In this document: positions 17,265-24,408 of the stretch, in pieces
Position numbering within the stretch: position 1 is the stretch's first letter
How the letters are laid out: each line of letters begins with the position of its first letter
Assembly (NCBI GenBank): GCA_030694465.1
Contig: JAUXYJ010000081.1
Span: 62,001 to 126,000 of the forward strand
Source: Deltaproteobacteria bacterium
GTDB taxonomy: Bacteria; Myxococcota_A; Polyangia; Polyangiales; Ga0077539
DNA length: 64,000 nt
Direction of reading: 5' to 3'
Notes under the pieces: generated by a model
The model's input: the letters and a program-made list of their open reading frames with translations, nothing else
Told to the model about the DNA's origin: nothing
The model's database searches: none
Position numbers and translations under genes: made by a program

Positions 17265-17645
17265 ATGGGAATTTCTCGCGTTCTGCTGGTGGATGACGAA
17301 CCAGACATTCGCAAAGTGGGGGCTCTCTGCTTGCGAGCGATTGGCAAGTTTGAAGTGCTCGTGGCCTCGTCGGCTGCCGAGGGGCTGGCGCTCGCAGAGC
17401 GAGAGCTGCCCGATGCCATCTTGCTCGACGTGATGATGCCCGGAATGGACGGCCCGACGATGCTCTTGAAGCTCCAGAGCAACGCGCTTACTGCGCGGAT
17501 TCCCGTGGTTTTTCTCACGGCAAAAGTGTATCCGCCCGATCGTGACTTCTATCTCAATCTTGGCGCAGTGGGTGTGATCCCCAAGCCATTCGATCCCATG
17601 CTGTTGGCGCAGAACCTGCGACTCGCGGTGGAGGGAGCGTCGTGA
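17265..17645 (+). CDS. single-domain response regulator (receiver)
   Basis: 126 residues, a lone CheY-like receiver domain. The acidic pocket is Asp10-Asp11-Glu12 and the phospho-acceptor is Asp55 (L-L-D-V-M-M-P-G-M-D-G); Thr85 (F-L-T-A-K) and Lys107 (P-K-P-F) complete the switch. There is no output domain, so it probably relays phosphate or binds a partner. The stop overlaps the GTG of the histidine kinase gene (GTGA), so the two form an operon and are likely cognate. Confidence 0.93.
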   Translation: MGISRVLLVDDEPDIRKVGALCLRAIGKFEVLVASSAAEGLALAERELPDAILLDVMMPGMDGPTMLLKLQSNALTARIPVVFLTAKVYPPDRDFYLNLGAVGVIPKPFDPMLLAQNLRLAVEGAS

Positions 17646-19243
17646 AATCTGCACCGCTCGCGCAGGACGAAGAGGCGCGATTGAAGGCGCTCTACGCGCT
17701 TGAGATCTTGGACACCGAGGCAGAGGCCTGCTTCGATGACCTCGTGTGGATGGCGTCGGCGGTGTGCGAGACACCCATCGCCCTGGTGTCGTTGATTGAC
17801 CGTGAGCGTCAGTGGTTTAAAGCGCGCGTGGGCCTCGACGCAACCGAGACGCATCGTGATTTTGCGTTCTGTGCTCACGCGATCTTGGGCGAGGGGACCT
17901 TTGTGGTCCCGAGCGCGAAGCTCGATGAACGATTTGCTGATAATCCGTTGGTCGATGGTGCGCCGTTCGTTGAGTTTTACGCGGGCGCTCCGTTGCGCGA
18001 CGAGGCGGGTCACGCGCTGGGCACGTTGTGTGTGATTGACCATACGCCGCGCGAACTGACGGCCAAACAGATCAGCCAACTTGAGGTCTTGGCGCGACAA
18101 GCGCAGCGGACTTTGGTCCTACGCGACCGCAACCGCGTCGTGCGCGAGCAGGTCGAAGCGCTTCGTGTGCTCAGCAAGCAACGCGAGATGTTCGCCTCGA
18201 TCGCAGAGCACATGAACGTAGGGGTGCTTGTCCTTGAGCTGATGCACCAACCCGCGGACCTCGACATGGTCATCCGGTTCGCGAATCAAGCGGCGTTTAC
18301 ACGTGATGGTAGAGCTGCGGGTTCGGCCTCGAGCCTGACGGGACAGTCTTTTTTCGAGATTGCGCCCGTGGGGCCCGGGCATGTCGTCTACGACGCCATT
18401 CTGCAGGTCGTCGAGACCCACGAATCGGTCACTCTGCAAGATGTGTCATGGGGCCACGGTCAAGCGGCTCGGATCTACACCGTGTGGGCATTTTCGATGG
18501 GAAATCACTGGGTTGGGCTCGCGCTCGCGGATGTCACCGAGCGGCGGCAGTTTGAGTTACACAAGCTTAATTTTGCAGCCACCGTGTCGCACGAACTCCG
18601 GACACCGTTAACGGCCCTTCGAGGCGCGTTAGGGTTATTGTTGGGCGGTGTCGTCGGGGAGCTCTCGGACGATGGGCGAGAGCTTATGGAGCTCGCACAG
18701 AGCAACACGGTCCGACTGGGTCTACTCGTCGACGATCTCTTGGATCTCGAGCGGCTCAGGTCAGGGCAGCTCGAGATCAAGTGCGCGCGATTCGATGCCG
18801 AGGCCTGGCTGCATGAGGTCGTCGCGCAGCTCAAGACGGTGTTCAACGCGCGAGGTATCTCGTCGGTGGTTCGGTGTCCCTTGCCGGTCGAGATCATGGC
18901 GGATCGCGCGCGGATGACCCAGGTGCTCGTGAACCTGTTGTCCAATGCGGTGAAGTTTTCGCCTGAGAAATCGCAGGTTACTGTGGAGTGCGTGCAGGAC
19001 GACACCGGCGCAGTTTGCGTGAGCGTGAGCGACCAGGGATCAGGGATCGCCGAAGCAGATCGTGCGCGGATGTTTGAGCCATTTGTGCGCTTGGACGCTA
19101 GCGATGGGAGCCGCACCAAGGGGACGGGGCTTGGGCTCTCGATTAGTCACACGCTCGTGCATCAGCACGGTGGCGAGATGGGCGTGAGCGACGTCGAGCC
19201 CACCGGGAGTCGCTTCTGGTTTACGATTCCGTCTGACCATTAG
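17642..19243 (+). CDS. cytoplasmic GAF-PAS sensor histidine kinase
   Basis: 533 residues, GTG start overlapping the receiver gene. Residues about 15-165 form a GAF domain of the L-V-S-L-I-D-R-E-R-Q-W-F type. A PAS-like segment spans about 195-300. The HisKA box has phospho-acceptor His near 317 in T-V-S-H-E-L-R-T-P-L. The ATPase domain has N box L-L-S-N-A-V-K-F, G1 D-Q-G-S-G-I and G2 G-T-G-L-G-L-S-I. No membrane segment is visible, so it senses an internal signal. It faces the kinase-receiver/HPt pair in convergent orientation with a 7-base gap. Confidence 0.93.
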   Translation: MKSAPLAQDEEARLKALYALEILDTEAEACFDDLVWMASAVCETPIALVSLIDRERQWFKARVGLDATETHRDFAFCAHAILGEGTFVVPSAKLDERFADNPLVDGAPFVEFYAGAPLRDEAGHALGTLCVIDHTPRELTAKQISQLEVLARQAQRTLVLRDRNRVVREQVEALRVLSKQREMFASIAEHMNVGVLVLELMHQPADLDMVIRFANQAAFTRDGRAAGSASSLTGQSFFEIAPVGPGHVVYDAILQVVETHESVTLQDVSWGHGQAARIYTVWAFSMGNHWVGLALADVTERRQFELHKLNFAATVSHELRTPLTALRGALGLLLGGVVGELSDDGRELMELAQSNTVRLGLLVDDLLDLERLRSGQLEIKCARFDAEAWLHEVVAQLKTVFNARGISSVVRCPLPVEIMADRARMTQVLVNLLSNAVKFSPEKSQVTVECVQDDTGAVCVSVSDQGSGIAEADRARMFEPFVRLDASDGSRTKGTGLGLSISHTLVHQHGGEMGVSDVEPTGSRFWFTIPSDH

Positions 19244-19250
19244 CAGACAT

Positions 19251-20732
19251 TTAGCGATCTGAGTCTAACCCTGAGCTGTTGGGACTGGGGCTCTTGATCC
19301 AGCCACGGCGCTCAGCGGTGCTCCGCAGGGCTTCGACGAGCGCGGGAAACTCGATGGGCTTCGCTAAGAAAGACTGCACACCCAGCGCCGAGAAGTGGTT
19401 GCGAGCGCTGTCCACGAGCCCTGCGCTCATGACCATCGTGTCCATGTCTGCGCCCCCTACACGGTCACGCAGAAGCGAGAGCGTCTCGACGCCATCGAGC
19501 TCAGGCATAAGATAATCGAGCAGGAGAATATCAGGGCAACCGTCTTTGCAGCGCTTGAGCGCTTCGGTCCCCGAGCGCGCGACCTCGACGGTCACGGGAG
19601 TGCGATAGAAGGCCAACTGGAGCGCTCGTGCGCACAACCGAGCGAACGCGGGGTCGTCGTCGACCACGAGCACGCGTGCGCCCGTCTCGACGAGGTCGCG
19701 CCGCTCACGCGCGGTCTGCGCGGTGTGTCGCGAGGGGGGCTCATGGCGTCCGTGGTGGTCCATGCTGACCGAGGGCGCCGAGGTCTCGTCGAGCTTGATC
19801 GCGGCGAGGCGATTGGAGGTGATGCTCTGTGAAATCGCACTAAAATCCGACGCGAACGCGAGGACGCTCTCGTAGCGTAGGCTTGGCTTCTTCTGGAGCG
19901 CGCGTGCAAACACTCGGTCAAACGAGGCGAGATGAGGGCGAAGCACAGAGAGGGGGCGCGGCTCGCGCAGAATGTGTGCCTCGCCCATCTCCCAGAACGT
20001 CTCGCACTGAAACGGATACTCACCGCTGAGCAGCTGAAACGCCGTGCATGCGAGCGCATATTGGTCGCTCAGGTGCGAGACGCTCCCAAAGCGCTCGGGC
20101 GCAAACGCCTCGGGGGACATGTACGCGGGCGTGCCATCGCGCGAGGACGCTTTGTTCTCGACGAAGAAGCGCGCGAGACCGAAATCAACAAGCACTGGGC
20201 GAGCTGAGCCGTGCTCGATCACGATGTTGGCGGGCTTGACGTCGAGATGAATCGCGCCCGCGCTGTGCACTGCGCCGAGGCCCTTGGCGACCGCCGCGAT
20301 GATCGACCCCGCGCGGTGCACGGAGAAGGGCATGTCGTGGAGCGCGTGCTGATCGATCACGGCGTCGAGGTCTGTGCCGTCGATGTACTCCATGGCGATA
20401 AACAGGCCACTCTCGCACTCGCCAAAGCTGTACACGCCCACGACGTGGTCGTTGCGCACCGACGCGATCGATCGTGCTTCTTGCATAAACCGCATCAGCG
20501 CTTCGCTCTGATCGAGGTCTGCGTACAGCATCTTGATCGCGACCTTGCGGCCCAGCGTCACGTCCGTCGCGCGGTGCACGATCCCCATGGCGCCGCGGCC
20601 AAGCTCGCCCTCAAGGCGGTAGCGCCCCTCGATGAGCTTGGTTGCGTCGGGGTCTTCGAGCAGGGCGCCGCAACCTGCGCAGCGGTCGAGGCTGTTGCGA
20701 TTAGGGAGCGAGCACCGGAGGCAGGTCTTCAC
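19251..20732 (-). CDS. Ser/Thr protein kinase fused to a receiver domain
   Basis: 493 residues, GTG start overlapping the HPt gene stop. Residues 1-25 form a zinc-ribbon-like C-x-x-C pair (C-L-R-C and C-A-G-C). The kinase domain (about 36-300) has G-E-L-G-R-G-A-M-G, ATP Lys67 (V-A-I-K), the catalytic loop H-L-D-V-K-P-A-N (Asp164; Leu replaces the usual Arg) and D-F-G-L-A. A receiver domain (about 352-475) carries Asp406 in L-L-L-D-Y-L-M-P-E-L-D-G and Lys in L-A-K-P, but the switch Thr is Ser. The fusion would let a two-component phosphorelay steer a Ser/Thr kinase. The HRD Arg loss suggests activation independent of activation-loop phosphorylation. Confidence 0.9.
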   Translation of the reverse strand: MKTCLRCSLPNRNSLDRCAGCGALLEDPDATKLIEGRYRLEGELGRGAMGIVHRATDVTLGRKVAIKMLYADLDQSEALMRFMQEARSIASVRNDHVVGVYSFGECESGLFIAMEYIDGTDLDAVIDQHALHDMPFSVHRAGSIIAAVAKGLGAVHSAGAIHLDVKPANIVIEHGSARPVLVDFGLARFFVENKASSRDGTPAYMSPEAFAPERFGSVSHLSDQYALACTAFQLLSGEYPFQCETFWEMGEAHILREPRPLSVLRPHLASFDRVFARALQKKPSLRYESVLAFASDFSAISQSITSNRLAAIKLDETSAPSVSMDHHGRHEPPSRHTAQTARERRDLVETGARVLVVDDDPAFARLCARALQLAFYRTPVTVEVARSGTEALKRCKDGCPDILLLDYLMPELDGVETLSLLRDRVGGADMDTMVMSAGLVDSARNHFSALGVQSFLAKPIEFPALVEALRSTAERRGWIKSPSPNSSGLDSDR

Positions 20733-21043
20733 GAGGTTGGGCCTTGGTCCAGAGCGTTTGCGATGGCCTCGGTGGCGGCGACTTGCAGCGCGTACAATCG
20801 AGCCGGAATTTGATCGCTTGCGCAGAGCACGGCTTGCTCGAGTTCGCCGGCAAATGTGCTCACTGAAGTCATCCCATAGCTCCCCGCGGTGCCATACAGT
20901 CGGTGCGCGAGCGTGCGGGCCTCGTCGAGGTCGTTGCGGTCAATGGCTTCTTGCAGCGTTGCGATGCGCGCGCCGAGCTCGCTGGCAAACTCGCGCTGAA
21001 GCTCACGGAGCATCTGGGCAAACTCTGTCGGGTCCGTCGTCAA
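20729..21043 (-). CDS. HPt phosphotransfer protein
   Basis: 104 residues, TTG start. A single helical-bundle HPt domain with the phospho-acceptor His47 in L-A-H-R-L-Y-G-T-A-G-S-Y-G-M. Such proteins shuttle phosphate between receiver domains. Its stop overlaps the GTG of the kinase-receiver gene, so the two are co-translated, and the receiver of that fusion is its likely partner. The histidine kinase and lone receiver encoded just beyond could complete a His-Asp-His-Asp relay. Confidence 0.88.
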   Translation of the reverse strand: MTTDPTEFAQMLRELQREFASELGARIATLQEAIDRNDLDEARTLAHRLYGTAGSYGMTSVSTFAGELEQAVLCASDQIPARLYALQVAATEAIANALDQGPTS

Positions 21044-21126
21044 GCGACCCAGTGTAATGCAGAATTTCCAAGATCAAGCGCAGAGAATGGTCGCTCAGCC
21101 CGAAGGCACACACGCAAACGGTGCGT

Positions 21127-21723
21127 CTAGCACACGTCTTCTTGCGCGTCGCTCAGGCGGCCCGAGCGCAAGAAGGCTTCGAGCCGTCGCGTGGGGATGA
21201 TCCCCTGCAGCGTGGCCCCGTGGGGAGACTGAATCATGGGTGTCTTGGCGCTCGGGAGCTTCTCGAAGCTGCGCTGCCACTGCGCGATGAGCTCGGGCTC
21301 GCTGCCTTCGAGTCGGAGCCGCGAAGTGCACACGGTGCGCGCCACACGTTCGGCCACCCTGTCTTGGCTGATGTCACGGCCTTCGCGCCACAGCGCGACG
21401 TAGAGCGCGTGCGCGAGCTTGAGCGCGCGGTCTGGCTCACGCGCAGTAGCTGCGGCGAGCCACAGCGACGGAGCCCGGGTATTGGGCCAGAGGGTCAGCG
21501 CTGGCACAGCGAACTGCTCTGCCTCAAGGCGCGTCAGATACTGCTGCATCGCGGCACGCTGACGCTCATCGGGTTCGAGTGCAGGCACGACGATCTCGCG
21601 GTCGTGACGCACGATCCTAGGCTCGACCGTGGCTGAGTGCGCGATGGACTGCAGCCGGTCAAGCTGTGCGAAGCAAAATGGGCAGCGAAAATCCAGGTAA
21701 AAAACGAATGTCATTGGCGACAT
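21127..21723 (-). CDS. DsbA-family thioredoxin-fold oxidoreductase
   Basis: About 198 residues; ATG at 21723 or 21714. The N-terminus T-F-V-F-Y-L-D-F-R-C-P-F-C-F-A-Q is the first strand and CPFC active site of the DsbA/2-hydroxychromene-carboxylate-isomerase group. The helical insert (about 70-140) and C-terminal H-G-A-T-L-Q-G-I-I-P-T with the cis-Pro region fit. There is no signal peptide, so it acts in the cytoplasm like FrnE-type proteins. Its substrate is unknown. Confidence 0.82.
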   Translation of the reverse strand: MSPMTFVFYLDFRCPFCFAQLDRLQSIAHSATVEPRIVRHDREIVVPALEPDERQRAAMQQYLTRLEAEQFAVPALTLWPNTRAPSLWLAAATAREPDRALKLAHALYVALWREGRDISQDRVAERVARTVCTSRLRLEGSEPELIAQWQRSFEKLPSAKTPMIQSPHGATLQGIIPTRRLEAFLRSGRLSDAQEDVC

Positions 21724-21785
21724 GTGCACAGTGTTGCACGGTTCGCGCGAGGGGGCTCTCGCTGGGGTCGACAATCCCGCGCGAT

Positions 21786-21801
21786 CCGGCGACGTCGCCG
21801 G
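21786..21801. repeat. palindromic element CCGGCGACGTCGCCGG
   Basis: A perfect 16-bp palindrome with flanks AT and GT, in the gap between two minus-strand genes. On RNA it folds to an 8-bp stem with an ACGT tetraloop, the outer pair being a G-U wobble. Other copies are at 33117, 35718 and 39373, with a variant at 41147. Confidence 0.9.
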
Positions 21802-21809
21802 GTAGCGGC

Positions 21810-23321
21810 TCAGTTGGCGAGCCAGGTCCCGTTTTGGGATGCGCAGAACTGCTGCAGCTCTTCGGGCGTAGGGCCGTCTGTGATCGGGTAGAAGTGCTGC
21901 ACGGTGTCTCTCCATGCGTCGCTTGAGCCCGGGACACGCATGTTGCATCGGCCCATGCGGGCGGTCGTTGGGCACTGCGCAGGGGGCGTGATGCACTCGG
22001 TGGTCGCGCCTCCGGCTGCACATCCTGCCTGCAAAATTGCAGTACTCGCGATGATGCTCGCGGAGTGATACGCGGTGCACACTCCCGTCGTGGCGACGTG
22101 GATGGCGCCCACGTAGGCTGTGTTCGCGACGACCTCGGGGTGGCATCCAGCGCGGTGCCAGCGCAGGGCGCCGTTGAGCTCGACGGACACTGGCTCGCCG
22201 ACCCCGCGGCTGGGATCGAGCGCTTCGACGGTGCCGCGGAGCGTGGCGACCATCGCGTCACGATCGAATTGGGCGATCTGCATTTGGACCGATCCTGTGA
22301 AGGCTTTTCCGGCCTGGGTGAACACCACGTCTGCGGTGAACATCCCCGTGGCGCCCGCGCACTGAGGTTGCACTCCCTGGTGATTTCGCAGGACGATCGT
22401 CGCTGCTGAGCTGGTGCTGTCGGCGTCGGTGAGCAAGGACAAGACCCAGCTGTCCTCGACCGCGCGGGGAGACTCAGCGCGCACACGGGTGCCCGAGAGC
22501 GAGGCTGCGACGAGGCCGGTCGCGCGGAGGTTCCACGTGTCGGGGCCCGTGGTCTGTGGGCGTACGGTGATGCGATCGACGCTCTCGCCGCCCTCGGGGA
22601 GCGAGACAAACGCCTCGAGTGAGAGCTCGCCGTCGGAGCTCACGAGGTCGCGCGGGACGGTCACACGCTGGGTCCAACGCGCGCGGCCCACCGTGTGCGT
22701 TGAAGGCTGCGTGCCGGGTCCGACTTGTCTAAACATCGTACGATCGAGTGGAATTTCGCTGGGTGGAACGAGCACGAGGCCGCTCGGGTGGCGCACACCC
22801 ACGCGCTGCCCCATCCGCTCGCTTGCGGTGAACCCGTCGACCTGAAGCTCGAGCGCGAAGCTCATCGTGGTCGCGGTGTTGGTGGTCTGTACTGCGAGCG
22901 GCGATGTGAGCTGATCGACCGGGATACCCAACTCGGGCTCGAGCACGTGGATCACTTCGCGCAGCCGCACATCGGGTCCGTCGATCGTGTTGATCCAGTG
23001 GCCGAGGGTGGTGGTGATCTCGACGTCGCCGGCAGCAGCGGAGGTGCAGGTGAGCGAGTGGCGGGCGCGGCCACGGTCCATGGATTGATCGACCGTGATC
23101 CCTCCGTCGATCCACTGTTGCATCACGTCGGCGGTGGTTGTGCGGGCGAAGTCTGTTTTGACGAAATCTGACCATCCGAACACGCGGCTAGGGGTCGCTG
23201 CGGCGATCGAGGGCTCGACGGGCTCGTCGCGCAGGTGACACGGGATCGAGCCCGTGCAGGCGGCCTCGGGAGGCATGGCCGGGGGAGGCGCCGAGCAGGC
23301 TGCGCTGGCAAAGACCCACAA
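21810..23321 (-). CDS. secreted (probably lipo-) protein of unknown function
   Basis: Up to 503 residues from a TTG at 23321; a stop lies two codons further upstream, so no longer N-terminus exists. The first residues M-W-V-F-A-S-A-A-C-S-A-P-P look like the end of a lipoprotein leader with too short an N-region, so the true start is uncertain or the N-terminus is damaged. The body is beta-rich (W-N-L-R-A-T-G-L-V-A-A-S-L, G-A-L-R-W-H-R-A-G-C) with several cysteine pairs near both ends. I recognise no family. It is divergent from the NUDIX fusion gene. Confidence 0.65.
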   Translation of the reverse strand: MWVFASAACSAPPPAMPPEAACTGSIPCHLRDEPVEPSIAAATPSRVFGWSDFVKTDFARTTTADVMQQWIDGGITVDQSMDRGRARHSLTCTSAAAGDVEITTTLGHWINTIDGPDVRLREVIHVLEPELGIPVDQLTSPLAVQTTNTATTMSFALELQVDGFTASERMGQRVGVRHPSGLVLVPPSEIPLDRTMFRQVGPGTQPSTHTVGRARWTQRVTVPRDLVSSDGELSLEAFVSLPEGGESVDRITVRPQTTGPDTWNLRATGLVAASLSGTRVRAESPRAVEDSWVLSLLTDADSTSSAATIVLRNHQGVQPQCAGATGMFTADVVFTQAGKAFTGSVQMQIAQFDRDAMVATLRGTVEALDPSRGVGEPVSVELNGALRWHRAGCHPEVVANTAYVGAIHVATTGVCTAYHSASIIASTAILQAGCAAGGATTECITPPAQCPTTARMGRCNMRVPGSSDAWRDTVQHFYPITDGPTPEELQQFCASQNGTWLAN

Positions 23322-23430
23322 AGTTCACAGAGCGCTACGTCGTGATCGCATGCGAGCTCTCGTAGCGCAGCTCCGTCATTTGCGCGTCATTCGCTGGCCT
23401 TGGTGCCCAGCTCTTGTGCATCTTCGCGCG

Positions 23431-24384
23431 ATGGACTGGTCACAGTGGACACCGCAAGACATCGCGACGCTCTTGTTTGTTATTCGCTCTGGAGAAATCC
23501 TGCTCATTCGCAAAAAGCGTGGCCTCGGGGCGGGCAAGGTCAACGGCCCCGGTGGGCGCATGGACCCAGGCGAGACCCCCGTTGAGACTGCGGTGCGCGA
23601 GGTGCGTGAAGAGCTCGGCGTGACGCCCTTAGAGCCGCGCAAGACGGGCGAGCTTCGGTTTGCCTTCGCAGACGGGTATGCGCTGATGTGCCACGTGTTT
23701 GCGTCGGATCGCTGCGAGGGCGAGGCGATCGAGACGGACGAGGCCGTGCCGCTGTGGACCCCGCTGGATGCGATCCCGTATGGCGAGATGTGGCAAGACG
23801 ACGCGCTGTGGCTCCCGAAGATGCTCTCGGGCTACGGCTTTGACGGGCGCTTTGTCTTTGACCAAGACGTGATGCGGTCCTCGGATCTCACGCTCCGTGA
23901 TCCGGCAGAGAGTCTCTTTGCGTCGCTTAAATCACTGGGAATTGTCACGCACACACGCGCTCATGAGCCGGTGTTTACCGTGGCGCAGTCCCAGCGCAAT
24001 CGTCCCGCGGATGAGCCTGGAGTGCATGTGAAGAACCTCTTTGTGCGGGACCGCAGAGAGCAGCAGTTTTTGGTCACCGTGCGCGAAGACAGAGCCGTCA
24101 ACCTTGCGCAGCTCGCTGAGCAATTGGGCGCGTCGAAGCTCTCGTTTGGTTCGCCCGATCGGCTGCGTCGTGTGCTGGGTGTAGAGCCCGGCTCGGTCAC
24201 CCCGTTTGCGGTGCACTGTGACCCCGAGCGAAAGGTCACGCTCGCGCTCGACAGCGCGCTGCGTGAGAGCGAGTGGGTGCACTGTCACCCGCTCACCAAC
24301 GACCGCTCGACCGCGATTCGGATGGATGATTTGCTGACGTTTGTAGCGCACACCGGGCACGAGCCTCGATGGCTTACGCTGTAA
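23431..24384 (+). CDS. NUDIX hydrolase fused to ProX/YbaK-type aminoacyl-tRNA deacylase
   Basis: 317 residues from the ATG at 23431. The N-terminal half (1-155) is a NUDIX domain with the full box starting G-G-R-M-D-P-G-E-T and ending R-E-V-R-E-E-L-G-V. The W-Q-D-D-A-L-W-L-P and F-D-G-R-F segments resemble MTH1-type 8-oxo-dGTP hydrolases. The C-terminal half (160-317) matches the ProX/PrdX editing fold: H-V-K-N-L-F-V-R-D, the L-G-V-E-P-G-S-V-T-P-F strand-loop, W-V-H-C-H-P-L, and a final H-E-P-R-W. That family hydrolyses mischarged tRNA (Ala-tRNAPro type). Both halves look catalytically complete. The fusion is not one I know as common. Confidence 0.88.
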   Translation: MDWSQWTPQDIATLLFVIRSGEILLIRKKRGLGAGKVNGPGGRMDPGETPVETAVREVREELGVTPLEPRKTGELRFAFADGYALMCHVFASDRCEGEAIETDEAVPLWTPLDAIPYGEMWQDDALWLPKMLSGYGFDGRFVFDQDVMRSSDLTLRDPAESLFASLKSLGIVTHTRAHEPVFTVAQSQRNRPADEPGVHVKNLFVRDRREQQFLVTVREDRAVNLAQLAEQLGASKLSFGSPDRLRRVLGVEPGSVTPFAVHCDPERKVTLALDSALRESEWVHCHPLTNDRSTAIRMDDLLTFVAHTGHEPRWLTL

Positions 24385-24408
24385 GTCTGCAAGGCTTACG
24401 CTGTAAGT
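24371..24408. repeat. direct repeat carrying both convergent stop codons
   Basis: The 16-mer GGCTTACGCTGTAAGT occurs at 24371-24386 and 24393-24408 (period 22). Each copy contains the inverted repeat CTTAC-GCT-GTAAG. The first copy supplies the TAA of the NUDIX fusion gene and the second supplies the TAA of the opposing gene. The doublet may also act as a bidirectional hairpin. Confidence 0.8.
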
